Source: Myxococcales bacterium (GTDB lineage: Bacteria; Myxococcota_A; UBA9160; SMWR01). From it: 52,262 nucleotides of DNA. Location: the NCBI GenBank assembly GCA_022561775.1, contig JADFQO010000003.1, positions 90,001 to 142,262 on the forward strand, read 5' to 3'. The notes beneath the pieces are model-generated. The model searched no databases. It was not told where the DNA came from and worked only from the letters and a program-made list of their open reading frames with translations. Shown piece by piece: positions 9,584-19,800 of this stretch. The translations under genes were made by a program, and so were the position numbers. Position 1 is the first letter of the stretch. Each line of letters begins with the position of its first letter.

Positions 9584-10626
9584 CTCTCGCGCGCGAGGAG
9601 ATCGGACCGCTTTCGCGCGCCGCGCTGCCGGGCGAAGAGGCGCTCGAGGCCCGGCTTAGGCCGGCCACCCTCGACGAGATGGTCGGCCAGGATCGACTGC
9701 GCGAAAACCTTGCGGTGTTCATCCGCGCGGCGCGTGATCGCGGTGAAGCACTCGACCACCTGCTCTTTCACGGCCCGCCGGGCCTCGGCAAGACCTCGCT
9801 CGCCCACGTCGTCGCCAACGAGATGGGCGCTTCGATCCGCGTGACGAGTGGACCCGCCGTCGAGAGACCCGGAGATCTGGCTGCGATGCTCACGAATCTC
9901 CAGTCGGACGAAGTGCTGTTCATCGACGAGATTCACCGGTTGTCCGCGCCGGTAGAGGAAATTCTCTACCCGGCGATGGAGGATTTCAAACTCGACATCA
10001 TGATCGGGCAGGGTGCGGGTGCCCAATCGATCCGCCTGGATCTGCCGCGCTTCACGTTGATTGGCGCGACCACCCGTGCGGGGTTGCTGACCTCTCCGCT
10101 GCGGGACCGATTCGGCTGGTCGGCACGCCTCGAGTACTACCCCCCGAAAGACCTCGAACGCATCCTCGCCCGAAGTGCTCGGGTCCTCGGCGTGGAGCTC
10201 GAGGCCGGCGCCTGCACCGAGGTCGCGCGGCGTTCGCGCGGCACGCCGCGGATCGCCAACCGATTGTTGCGGCGGGTTCGCGATTTCTCGGAGGTCGCCG
10301 AGGGGCGTGGCAGCGCGATCGATGGCAAGCGCTCTCGCTACGCGCTCGAACGCCTCGACGTCGACGATTCGGGTTTCGACGGCCTGGACCGGCTGCTGGT
10401 CCTCACACTGCTGGAGAAGTTCGACGGGGGCCCGGTCGGGATCGAGACCCTCGCGGCCGCGGTGGGCGAGGATCGCGGAACCCTCGAGGACGTCGTCGAG
10501 CCCTACCTGATCCACCGGGGTTTCCTGAGTCGCACGCCGCGCGGGCGGGTCGCCACGCGCCTCGCGAGGGACTACTTCGAGATGCCCCTACCCGACGGGG
10601 TCGGCAGCCAGCAAAAGCTGCTCTGA
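9580..10626 (+). CDS. ruvB: Holliday junction branch migration helicase RuvB
   Basis: AAA+ motor that drives branch migration. The 348-residue protein shows Walker [10 protein letters not shown] with Lys71, Walker B LFIDEIH with Asp116, sensor 1 GATTRAG, the arginine-finger region LRDRFG, and a C-terminal winged helix ending in [10 protein letters not shown]-terminal residues [11 protein letters not shown] are standard. ATG 9580 overlaps the ruvA stop. An inverted repeat lies about 60 bases downstream. Confidence 0.96.
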   Translation: MTLAREEIGPLSRAALPGEEALEARLRPATLDEMVGQDRLRENLAVFIRAARDRGEALDHLLFHGPPGLGKTSLAHVVANEMGASIRVTSGPAVERPGDLAAMLTNLQSDEVLFIDEIHRLSAPVEEILYPAMEDFKLDIMIGQGAGAQSIRLDLPRFTLIGATTRAGLLTSPLRDRFGWSARLEYYPPKDLERILARSARVLGVELEAGACTEVARRSRGTPRIANRLLRRVRDFSEVAEGRGSAIDGKRSRYALERLDVDDSGFDGLDRLLVLTLLEKFDGGPVGIETLAAAVGEDRGTLEDVVEPYLIHRGFLSRTPRGRVATRLARDYFEMPLPDGVGSQQKLL

Positions 10627-10684
10627 AGCCCCCCGCATCCGCCGACCGCGGATTCCGCTCCGCGAGCCGCCCCTTTCACCCCCC

Positions 10685-10717
10685 AGAAGCGTGACCCCAG
10701 AATGGGGTCGTGCTTCT
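10685..10717. repeat. Inverted repeat downstream of ruvB
   Basis: Arms agaagcgtgacccc (10685-10698) and ggggtcgtgcttct (10704-10717) pair at 12 of 14 positions around the loop agaat; the central gt/gt is unpaired. There is no T run after it. It may mark the end of ruvCAB transcription or be an intergenic palindromic element. Two small C/G-rich hairpins follow up to about 10760. Confidence 0.5.
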
Positions 10718-10852
10718 GTTCGAGAGAGCCTCTCCCCCGTTAGGGGAATACCCCTCAACGCGGGGTCTTCGCCGACCGATACGTCGTTCGATCCGGTGCT
10801 GCCGTGCACCGCATCCCATTCAGGGGCGAGGAAGAGGCGAGGAGCGGCTGTC

Positions 10853-13429
10853 GTGGCGGTACTGCTGATCTTGGGACGGATTTTGACGATCGTCGTTGGA
10901 CTCGTCCTGTTCGCGTTCGGCCTGGCGGCCCTGGGCGTCGCCTATCTGCCGGAAAACGATATCGCACGGGTAGCGGGCCGGCTGGCGCTTGGCATCGGCG
11001 CCGCAGCGCTGCGCCCCTTCGGTTTGTCCGACGATCCGCGCGAAGTGATCGCGGGAATCCAATCCGGATTTGCGATGCGCTTTGTCGCGGCGCCGGCCGG
11101 TCTCGTCGCGCTCGTCGCGTCCCTGCTTCCGGGTAGTCCGAGGCTTTCGGAGAGCGAGATCTCCGAGGGTGGAATGCTCTCACCGGAGAGCGACTCGGGG
11201 GTGCTCCGCAAGGCGCGCAGGCATGCCTCCAACCTCGCAAAACGAGAAGGCGCGCTCGCGGCAGCGGGATTCTGCTTCGACAGCGGTTTGATGAAAGAGG
11301 CCGCGGAATATTTCATCGAGGCAAAGGAGTGGGTGCGTGCGGCCGAGATTCGCCACGGCGAGGGCCGATTCATCGAGTCCGCGGAACTCTACATGAAGGC
11401 GGAGCACTTCGATGCGGCCGGTCGCATCTTCGCTCAACAAGAAGAGAACGGGCGCGCTGGAGATGCCTACTACCGAGCCGGCAACCACGGCATTGCCGCC
11501 GAATTGTTCGAAAAGGCGGGAGAGCACATCAAGGCCGCGGAGGCTTACGAGGAGTCCGGCTACTCCCGCCAGGCCGCCCAGGAGTATGTGAAGTGCGGAA
11601 AATGGGAGAAGGCGGCGGTCTGCCTGGAGCAGAACATCACGGAGGAGTCGGCCAGCGGCCGCGGCGACGGTGTCAGGAGTCCCTCCGTGCAAAAAATCGT
11701 CCGGATGGCAGGCAACCTCTTCGAGCGGGCCGGCCTCCTCGAGCGGGCGGAGGCCGTGCTCGTGCGCGGCGAGTGCTATGCGGCGGCGGCGGAGATCGCG
11801 TTGCGCCAGGGTCGGGACGAGAACGCGGTCGATTTCTTCCTGCGCGCCAAGGACGCTCCGCGCGCCGCCGAGGTGATGACGAGGCTGGGGCAGGACGAAG
11901 AGGCCGCGCGGGTGCTAGCGGAACACCATCGTGATCTGGGCGATGACGAGGAGGCCGCGCGATGCTTCGAGAAATCCGGCGAGTTGCTTACCGCGGGCGA
12001 CATCTATCGAATGCTCGAACAATACGAGAAGGCGGGCGAGTGCTACGAGCGCTTCGGGGATTCCGCTCAGGCCGCCGAGATGTTCTCGATGGCGGGCGAT
12101 CGCCAGCGCGCGTCGGCGAGCTACGAACAGGCGGGCCTCTACACCGAGGCCGCGGAATGCGCTTCGGACGCCGAGGATGATACCAAGCAGGCCGAGCTGC
12201 TCGCCCAGGCGGGCAATCAGCTCAAGGCGGGCGAGATCCACCTGAAGGCGGGCCGGACCGATGATGCGATTGCGGTCCTGCAACAGCTAGAGTCGGATCA
12301 CGCCGATTTCACCGCGGCGTCGGCGAAGCTCGGCGAAATCTTCTTCGAGCGCGGTAAGCACACGCTGGCGATCGTGAAATTGCGCTGCGCGACGGACAGC
12401 GCCGAGATCAATCAGAGCAACGTGCAGGCCTTCTACTGCCTGGCGGTGGCTCTCGATGCCAACGGCGATCTCGCCGAGGCGGATGAACTGTTCGAGCGGA
12501 TTCTCTCGTTCGACTACAGCTTCAAGGACGTTCAGGCGCTTCTGGACCGAACCCGCGCGAATCTCAAAAAACGAAACGCGGAATCCAAGGCCGACGAATC
12601 GCGACCGATGACCAAGACCGCCGAACAGGGCCGCTACAAGATCATCGGTAAGCTCGGAAAAGGCGGAATGGGGATCGTCTACAAGGCGATCGACACCGTT
12701 CTGGATCGTACGGTGGCCTTCAAGGTGCTACCCGACTCGTTGCAGGAAAATCCCCAGGCCCTGAAAAACTTCCTTCGCGAGGCCAAGAGTGCCGCCAAGC
12801 TCAATCACCCGGGCATTGTCACCGTCTACGACGCCGGTGAGCAAGACGGCGTCTTCTATATCGCGATGGAGTACGTCGACGGCAACACACTCAAAGAAAT
12901 CATCAAGCACCGCGGAAAGATCTCGCCGGGAGGCGTCGTTCACGTGCTCACGCAGATGTGCGAAGCCCTGGCCTTCGCGCACGAACATAAGGTCGTCCAC
13001 CGCGACATCAAGACCGCGAACACGATGTGGACCCGCGACCGGAAGGCGAAGATCATGGATTTCGGGCTCGCGAAGGTGATCGAAGAGGTCCGGAACCACA
13101 CGACTGTCGTGTCGGGAACGCCCTACTACATGAGCCCGGAGCAGACGCTCGGGAAGAACGTGGATCATCGCACGGACATCTACTCGCTCGGAGTCTCCGT
13201 GTTCGAACTAGCCACCGGAACATTGCCTTTCCGGGAAGGGAACCTCCCGTATCATCACGTGCACACACCCCCGCCTGATCCTCGAGAATTCACCGCCGAG
13301 TTGCCTCCTCTGATCGTCGATATCATCGCGCGCTGCCTCGAGAAAGATCCTGCAAACCGCTATCAGAGCACGCTCGAGATCGTAGAGGAGCTCAAGGCAG
13401 CTCTGCAGGGTGGAGACGCGAGCGCCTGA
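10853..13429 (+). CDS. Membrane-anchored TPR protein with C-terminal Ser/Thr protein kinase
   Basis: 858 residues. Two hydrophobic segments (about 4-28 and 75-93) should anchor the N-terminus with the rest in the cytoplasm. About 130-570 is an array of short helical repeats of TPR type (recurring AGDxYxxxGxxxxAAEx units). A eukaryotic-like kinase follows, with glycine loop GKGGMG (about 601-606), the lysine in VAFKVL, catalytic HRDIK with His716, DFG with Asp736, and the activation-segment end GTPYYMSPEQ. The catalytic loop reads KTAN where most bacterial kinases have KPAN. Many bacterial relatives carry the kinase first and TPRs after; here the order is reversed. Start GTG 10853 is chosen because AGGAG lies 9 bases upstream; a farther upstream GTG would have to read through the inverted repeat. 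Targets unknown. Confidence 0.85.
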   Translation: MAVLLILGRILTIVVGLVLFAFGLAALGVAYLPENDIARVAGRLALGIGAAALRPFGLSDDPREVIAGIQSGFAMRFVAAPAGLVALVASLLPGSPRLSESEISEGGMLSPESDSGVLRKARRHASNLAKREGALAAAGFCFDSGLMKEAAEYFIEAKEWVRAAEIRHGEGRFIESAELYMKAEHFDAAGRIFAQQEENGRAGDAYYRAGNHGIAAELFEKAGEHIKAAEAYEESGYSRQAAQEYVKCGKWEKAAVCLEQNITEESASGRGDGVRSPSVQKIVRMAGNLFERAGLLERAEAVLVRGECYAAAAEIALRQGRDENAVDFFLRAKDAPRAAEVMTRLGQDEEAARVLAEHHRDLGDDEEAARCFEKSGELLTAGDIYRMLEQYEKAGECYERFGDSAQAAEMFSMAGDRQRASASYEQAGLYTEAAECASDAEDDTKQAELLAQAGNQLKAGEIHLKAGRTDDAIAVLQQLESDHADFTAASAKLGEIFFERGKHTLAIVKLRCATDSAEINQSNVQAFYCLAVALDANGDLAEADELFERILSFDYSFKDVQALLDRTRANLKKRNAESKADESRPMTKTAEQGRYKIIGKLGKGGMGIVYKAIDTVLDRTVAFKVLPDSLQENPQALKNFLREAKSAAKLNHPGIVTVYDAGEQDGVFYIAMEYVDGNTLKEIIKHRGKISPGGVVHVLTQMCEALAFAHEHKVVHRDIKTANTMWTRDRKAKIMDFGLAKVIEEVRNHTTVVSGTPYYMSPEQTLGKNVDHRTDIYSLGVSVFELATGTLPFREGNLPYHHVHTPPPDPREFTAELPPLIVDIIARCLEKDPANRYQSTLEIVEELKAALQGGDASA

Positions 13430-13459
13430 GCGCTGAAACCGCCAGCGTTTCGGGCTCGC

Positions 13460-13798
13460 TCAATCGAGGTTATCGAGTTGGCCCGCCAGGATGTTGTCGG
13501 CGGTTCGATTCAGGAACTCGATGCCCATGCCGGTGACACCCGCGTCGCCATCCTCGACGCCCGTCGACCAGACTACGCGTCCCTCGATCTCGTGATGGGC
13601 GCCCGTATCCGACAACTGAAAGCGGAGCTTGAGAAGCGAACCGGCAGCTTCCGGCGAATCGGTTTCGATGAAAAGGCCGCCGGCGCCAAGTGTGGTGGCT
13701 TTCTCGCAGTGCAGGCCCGTGTCTGAAAGATACTCTACCGAGATGCGAACCGTCCGACGGCGATAACGTCGCTTGCGTCGGCCTGCGCCCCTACTCAT
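13460..13798 (-). CDS. Stand-alone PilZ-domain protein
   Basis: 112 residues, nearly all one PilZ domain. The N-terminal basic stretch RRYRRR supplies the RxxxR half of the cyclic-di-GMP site, but the second motif, normally [DN]xSxxG, reads TTLGAGG and lacks the polar residues. Binding of c-di-GMP is therefore doubtful, and a structural or partner-binding role is possible. The rest (LLKLRFQLSDT and GRVVWS) follows the beta-barrel pattern. It lies between the kinase gene (convergent, 30 bases away) and the giant TPR gene (same strand, 43 bases downstream of its stop), and could be transcribed with the latter. Confidence 0.82.
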   Translation of the reverse strand: MSRGAGRRKRRYRRRTVRISVEYLSDTGLHCEKATTLGAGGLFIETDSPEAAGSLLKLRFQLSDTGAHHEIEGRVVWSTGVEDGDAGVTGMGIEFLNRTADNILAGQLDNLD

Positions 13799-13841
13799 CC
13801 CGGTTTCCTCTGATGTCAGCGGACTCGCTTCGCCCGCACTC

Positions 13842-16800
13842 TCACAACTGGTGTAGCCACGACCGGATTGCCTGTCGCAGCAGCGCGTTGGCTGCTGGCC
13901 TCTCGGCCACCCAGGCCGTCAGGTCCGCGCACTCGGAAATTTCCTCGGCGCGGTGCTCAGAAGCGTCCCGCGCCAACGCGATCAGGGCCGTGCGAAGATC
14001 GATCCCGGTTTCGTCGACCGCCATCGCTGCCGCGAGAGCGCGTACTTCGCCGCGCCAATCTTCGAAGTCGATTCGATCGATCTCGTCCATGGACTCGTCT
14101 TTGAGGTGTCGCCGGAGCCGGTGTCGAAGCCGCCGCTTGATGGCTGAAGAGACCGCGTTGACGATGCGACCGTCTCCGCGGGCTCGTTCCAGGTCCAGCG
14201 CCAGCGCCGCGATCAGCACGACCAGATCGCCTAGCTCCTGGGTGGTGACGGGGAGGAGGGCGGGTGCAGTAAGGCGGCCTTCTGCGGCGAGCGCTTCGGC
14301 GTGGAAGGCTGCGATGGGGTCGTCGGGCGTGTCGCCCAGCACGGGATCCGACGTATCGAGGGCCGCCGCGAGTTCGCGTGCCGATCCGTTTACCATTGTG
14401 CGGAGCTTTTCCCAAAGTGGCTTCGAGAGTTTCCCATTTCCGCTGTAGTGTGGCCTGATTGCAGAGTCTTCGTCGAACTGTTCGCGATCGCCGGGCGATG
14501 CGATGCCGAGTGCGCGCACGATGCCCATGCCGGTTGCGGCCGCCTCGCGATTGCCCTGCTCTCGGGCGACGCGAAGGAGTGTGCGCAGCGAACCTACATG
14601 GCAGGGGTCGGCGTTCAGCACCCGTTTGTAAAGGGCGAGCGCCTCTTGCCAATCCGCGGGTCGATGGCTCAGGAATTCGGCCAGCGAGGCGTGCATCTCG
14701 ATGCGGTCGGGATTGAGAAGAACTCCCTGTCGATAGGCGCTGATCGCGCCTTCCGGGTCTTCCAGCGGGCCGGCGAGAAGGCGACCGAGCTGTTGGAGGA
14801 CCTCCGCTAGTCCCTCGTGATCGTTGCCGCGGTGTTCTCGATGGAATTCTCTCAGCGCATCCGCGGCTGCTTGCCACTTGCCGAGCCCCCGCAGCAGACG
14901 GGCCCTCGACAGCGCCGCTTCCACACAGTTCGGATCTACACTCGCCGCGACGCGGAACGCGTCGGCGGCCTCCTCTTTTACACCGAGCTGTTCGAGAACG
15001 CGACCGCGGATGATCGACAGCACCGGACGCGACGTGGCGCCCTCCACGCCGCTTATGGCCATCGATGCGACTTGCAGTGCGTCTTCCGCGCGGTCCGACT
15101 CCCAAAGGAGTGTCGTCAAGGCCTCCCAGGCTCGAAGCTGACTCGGATCCGCGTCGAGTGCTTCGCGGAGGTGGGCTTCGGCAGATTCGGCTCGGTCTTC
15201 GTCCCGCAGTTCCCATTCCGCCGCTCGAAGCAGTCGCTCTGCGCGTTGGGGGTGCTCGGCCGCGAGTTTCGCCCAGCGCACCAGGCAGGCGATTCCCTCG
15301 TCGGTGTCCTCTCTCGACTCCCAGAACTCGACCAGTGTCCGGTGGGCGTCGTCTAGCTGTGGATCTTCGCGCAGCGCGGCCTCAAGGTTGTCAACAGCCG
15401 CCTCGTGCTCACCGGCTTCCCATTGCGCGCGCCCGATCACCGCGAGTTGGGCCGCCCGATCTGGATTGGGCCCCTCGATCGCGAGTCGCGTTTCGAGGAT
15501 AGCTTTCGCGCTCGAGAGATCACCCTGCGCGGCGAGCGCTTCTCCGTAGCGGGCGAGAATTTCCGGATCTTCTGGTGAGAGTTCGCAAGCTACCGAGAAG
15601 CAGCGCGCGGCGATGTCCGGATGATCGAGCTCTCGAGCCGCTCGGCCACCGGCGGTTGCTGCGGCCAGGTGCTGCTCGCAAGTCAGTCGGCTCGCGGTGG
15701 ATGCCAGATCGAGTGCCCGTGTCGCGGCCGATTCGGCTTCCTGGAATTCTCCGAGTGTACACGCCAGTCGAGCCAGATGAGCGTGACCGTCGGCGGCTCC
15801 GGGGTCACGGCGAAGTGCGGCCCGAAATCGTTCGGCCGCCTGTTCTGTTGACGAACCCTCGGACAGTTCCGCGGCGCGAATCAATCGCACGCAGCCCTCG
15901 TGATCGTCACAGAGTTCGGCTGCGCTGCAGAGTGCATTTGCCGCACCCATCAGGTCGCCGGCCCGCTCGCGCAGCTGAGCCGCGGTGTCCCAGGCGGGTC
16001 GATGCTCAGGATCCGCCTCGAGCGCGTGTTCGATTCGCTCTTGAGCGGCGTCCGCGCGACCGAGCGCGTCCAGGGCTTCCGCGAGCTTCACGTGGTCGCT
16101 GCAGCTGGCTCCTGATTCTGCGTCGTCGCACAAACGCCCGAAGGCCTCTACAAATGCCTCCTGATTGCCCACGCGTTCGTAGAGGAGTGCGAACTCGCGC
16201 AGCGCTGCGGGCGGAAGGTCGGCGATGTTGGCCGCGTATTCGTAATTGCGTATCGAGCGTTCGATCTCGTCCGTATGATCGCGTGCGAGTTTAGCGGCGC
16301 GAATCGATACCTGGAAGCGGCGATCCGGCGCGCCCTCTCCGAGCATTTCGACCTCGCTCTCGTAGAGGTCCAGCGCTCCGCGCCAATCTTCCATCGCCTC
16401 GAGCAAATCCTGGAGGGATCGCAGCGATTCGAAGTCCTGGGGGTCGGCTTCGAGTGCGGCCGCGTAGGATCGACTCGCACGCGTCGTCGAGTGCAACCGG
16501 TGCCGGCAGATGTCGCCAAGCCGGCGCAACAACGCGGCGCGCCCGGACGGAATCGCCGGCGCAACGTGTTCAAGTTCGTGTTCGAGGGTCTTGGAGACCT
16601 CTGCCCAACGCCCCAGGCGTTCGAGCTTTCCCCTCAGCGCCCGCAGAGCGGGAATACAGAGCGGGTCCCGCTTCAAAACCTCTCGGTAGGCCGAAATTGC
16701 GGCGGCCGGCAGATGCAGTCGCTCGGCCCGCAGGCGACCCAGTCTGAGCCAGCCTTCCGGATCGTTCGGCTGGCGCTCCAGGTGCGCGGCGAGACGCGCT

Positions 16801-19800
16801 TCGAATTCGATCCAATTGCCCTGAATCTCGAGGAGCCGCAGCAGCGCGTTGTCTTTCGCTTTCGTCGACTCCACCTGCAGCCGTGGGTCGTTGCCGCTGT
16901 CCGCCAATGCGCGGAGGTGGTGGAGCGCGGTGTCCGGACGTCCGAGTTCCCGCTCGTAGACGCGTGCCAACTCCCGATGCAGTTCGAGTCGGCGGTCATC
17001 GAATACCGGCGCCTCGGGGTCGAGAGCCTTCAATTCTTCCTCCGCGCAGCTCGCCCAGGAGCTCGGGTCGTGCGAGTTGCGGAGTGCAGCTCCAAGTTCG
17101 CGCAGAAGTTCGCCGTGCTTCGGGGTTTCCTTGGCTACCTCGGTAATCGCCGTGAGCAGGCGCGCCGCGGCGCGCTTGGGCTCGGCGAGCGAGCCTCCAT
17201 AAAGGCCGGCGAGCTGCTGCAGTAGCGCAATTCGCTCGTCTCCGGTGGCATCTACCGCGCGGCGTTCCAGCACCTCGGCGTGTTCCCGGCAGCGGCCGAG
17301 TTTTTCGTACAGAGAACTGAGGTTGCTGAGGATTTCAGGGTCCGCAGGAGCCACGCGCCTCGCGTCTTCGAGAGCGGAAGCCGCGCGACCGTCGAGCTCC
17401 AGCCGTTGTTCGAAGATGCGCGCGCGCTCCAGATGCAGCTGGAGCAACCGCTCCGAGTCGTCGACCAGGATGATCTGGGATTGCAGGGCGTGAAGGGTCG
17501 CCTCGTGTCGGCCTGCGAGGCGATGGACGTCGGCGATTCGATCGAGGACCGCGGGATCGTTCGGGCACTCGACGCGCAAACGCTCGAGCCAGGGAAGGGT
17601 TGCGTCGGGCCCGAGGTGCTGCCGGGCGATCGCGACCGCCTCGTCGTAGAACCCCGCGCGTCGATCCTCCGCTGCCGCGCTGGCCTGGCCGAATATGCAA
17701 TCCAGCACGGCCTCCCATTGCCCCTGGGATGAGAGCAGCGCGCGAAGTTGGTCGAGTGCCCTGGGTTGATTCGGTTCCAGCGTCAAGGCTTCGCGAAGGT
17801 CGGCGACCGCTTCATCCGGTCGATCGAGGCTCTCGCCGAGCAGTCGAGCGCGTCGCACGAGCTGGCCCGCGCGGGTGGTCGCCGACTGGGTCTTCGAGAG
17901 CTGCGTGTTCAATAGGTCGAGAAGGACTTCTCCGCTCGCATGGTCAGCGGACTCTTGTTGCAGGGATTCGGCGACCTCGAGTGCCTTGTCGAGGGATTCG
18001 GTCTGATCGGGGTCGATCTGCAAAATGCGCTGAAGGTGCGCGAGGGCTTCGTGTCGACGCTCGGGCATTTCGCCGAGCAGCTGCGCGAGTTCGATGCGAA
18101 CGGGGATCTCGTCGCGGCCCGCGAGATGCGAAAGCTCGACCTCGAGGAGCCGTGCCAGAGGCTCGTTTTCTCGCAAGCGTCGGTAGATTTCGCGGAGTGC
18201 CGCTTGCGCGTCGCCGTCGTCCGGGCGATCCGTGAGGGCGTCCCGATAGGCGACTGCGGCTTCCTCGTCCCGATCGACTGCGCACAGTGCCGCTCCGAGC
18301 CGCACGTACCAGCCTGACCGCTCCGAGAGGTCGCTGCACGCGTCGGCGGCGCTGCGGCAGAGCGCGACCAGAGCCTCGCTTCTGGCGGCCCGCTGGTAGA
18401 GATCCGCGAGGGGTTCAGCGACGACCGGCTGCGGACCGATCTCGGCGAGAGCGGGCACCAGTGCGTCGATCGCCCCTTCGACATCGTTGAGTTTGCTCGC
18501 CCGCAACCCCGATATCTGGAGTCGCAGGGAGGTGCGCAGCGACGAACCTTCGGCAGCGCTTTCGGCGCCCTGCTCGAGGGCCTCCAGGCGGGCGGCGAGC
18601 AGGCGAATCACGCCGTTGTAATTGCCCTGGCGTTCGTAGTGATCGACCAGGAAGTCGGCCGCGCTCGAGTGGGTCGAGTCCAGCTCGAGAACGCGTTCGT
18701 AGTGTTCCTTTGCGCGGTCGCCCGCGGTCAGCGATTCGGCGCATAGCTGGGCGGCGCGACCGCGAAGAGCGAGTTCGCGGTCGGGATCCGGCCCCGTCGC
18801 GATCTCCGCCTCCAGAGCTGCGACGACGTCTTCGATCCGACCCTCTTCGAGGTACAACTCCGCGAGCATCTGCCAGAGATCCGCTCGCTCGGGTGCGATC
18901 GTCGTCGCGACCTCGAAATGGTCGATCGCGCGCGGCGCGTTTCGCAGCCGGTCGCGGTAGAGCTTTCCGAGCCGCTCGACGGTTGCGAGATCTTCTTCGG
19001 CTGGCTCCTCTCCGACCGACGCCTCGAGGTGCTTGCGCAATCCATCCCAGTCTTCCGTCCGCTCGAACAGGATCGCGAGGCGGTCCGAAGCTTTGCGGCG
19101 AAACGTCTCATCGATGCCCGACTCGACCAAGTGTCGGTAGACTTCGATGGCTTCCTCGGCGCGATCGAGACTCTCTTCGAGCAGCACTGCGCGTTCGAAG
19201 CCGCAGCGGTCGCGGATGCTGGTGTCCGAGGTGGACGCCATCTGTTCGCCGAGGAACTCGGCGAGGCCGGTCGGATCTCCTGCAGCCCGGAGGGCCTGTT
19301 CGAGGCCGATGCGGGCGGGCTCGGAATCAGGATCGACGTTATAAACCGACCGGTAGGCGCTTGCGGCGTCCGCGAAGCGGTCGAGGTGTTCGAGCAGAAT
19401 GTCGGCCCGTCGAAGCTGAAGAGCTCGGGCGTCTGGTGCCGAGGGGTCGAGCCCGGCGCCCCGCTCCTCCAGCTGATCCGCGAGAGCCTCGAACATCCCC
19501 GCGTGTTCGAGCATGATCTCGAGGCGCGCGTAGACATTGCGCGGGGCATCGGGCTCGGCTGCGAGCTGACGGAGCACATCGATCGCGCCGCGCAGATCCC
19601 CGAGGCGATCGGCGAGCAGCGACGACAGTTCGTCGAGGCGCGCGCACCGCTGCGGTCCGGCAAGCAGATCCGCGAGGCGACGCTGCACGACCGCGAGTTC
19701 CTCCAGGTGTTCCGCGTTCGAGAGTTGGACCGAGAGCGCTTCGAGCGTGCGTTCGTTATCGGGATCCGTCTCGACCGCGGCCTGATAGGCGGCGATGGAC

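Noticed and set aside
10691-10852. N-terminal extension of the kinase protein by 54 residues from an upstream GTG
   Set aside because: It would translate through the inverted repeat and adds Pro/Ser/Arg-rich residues with no pattern; the GTG at 10853 has AGGAG and leads straight into the membrane segment.
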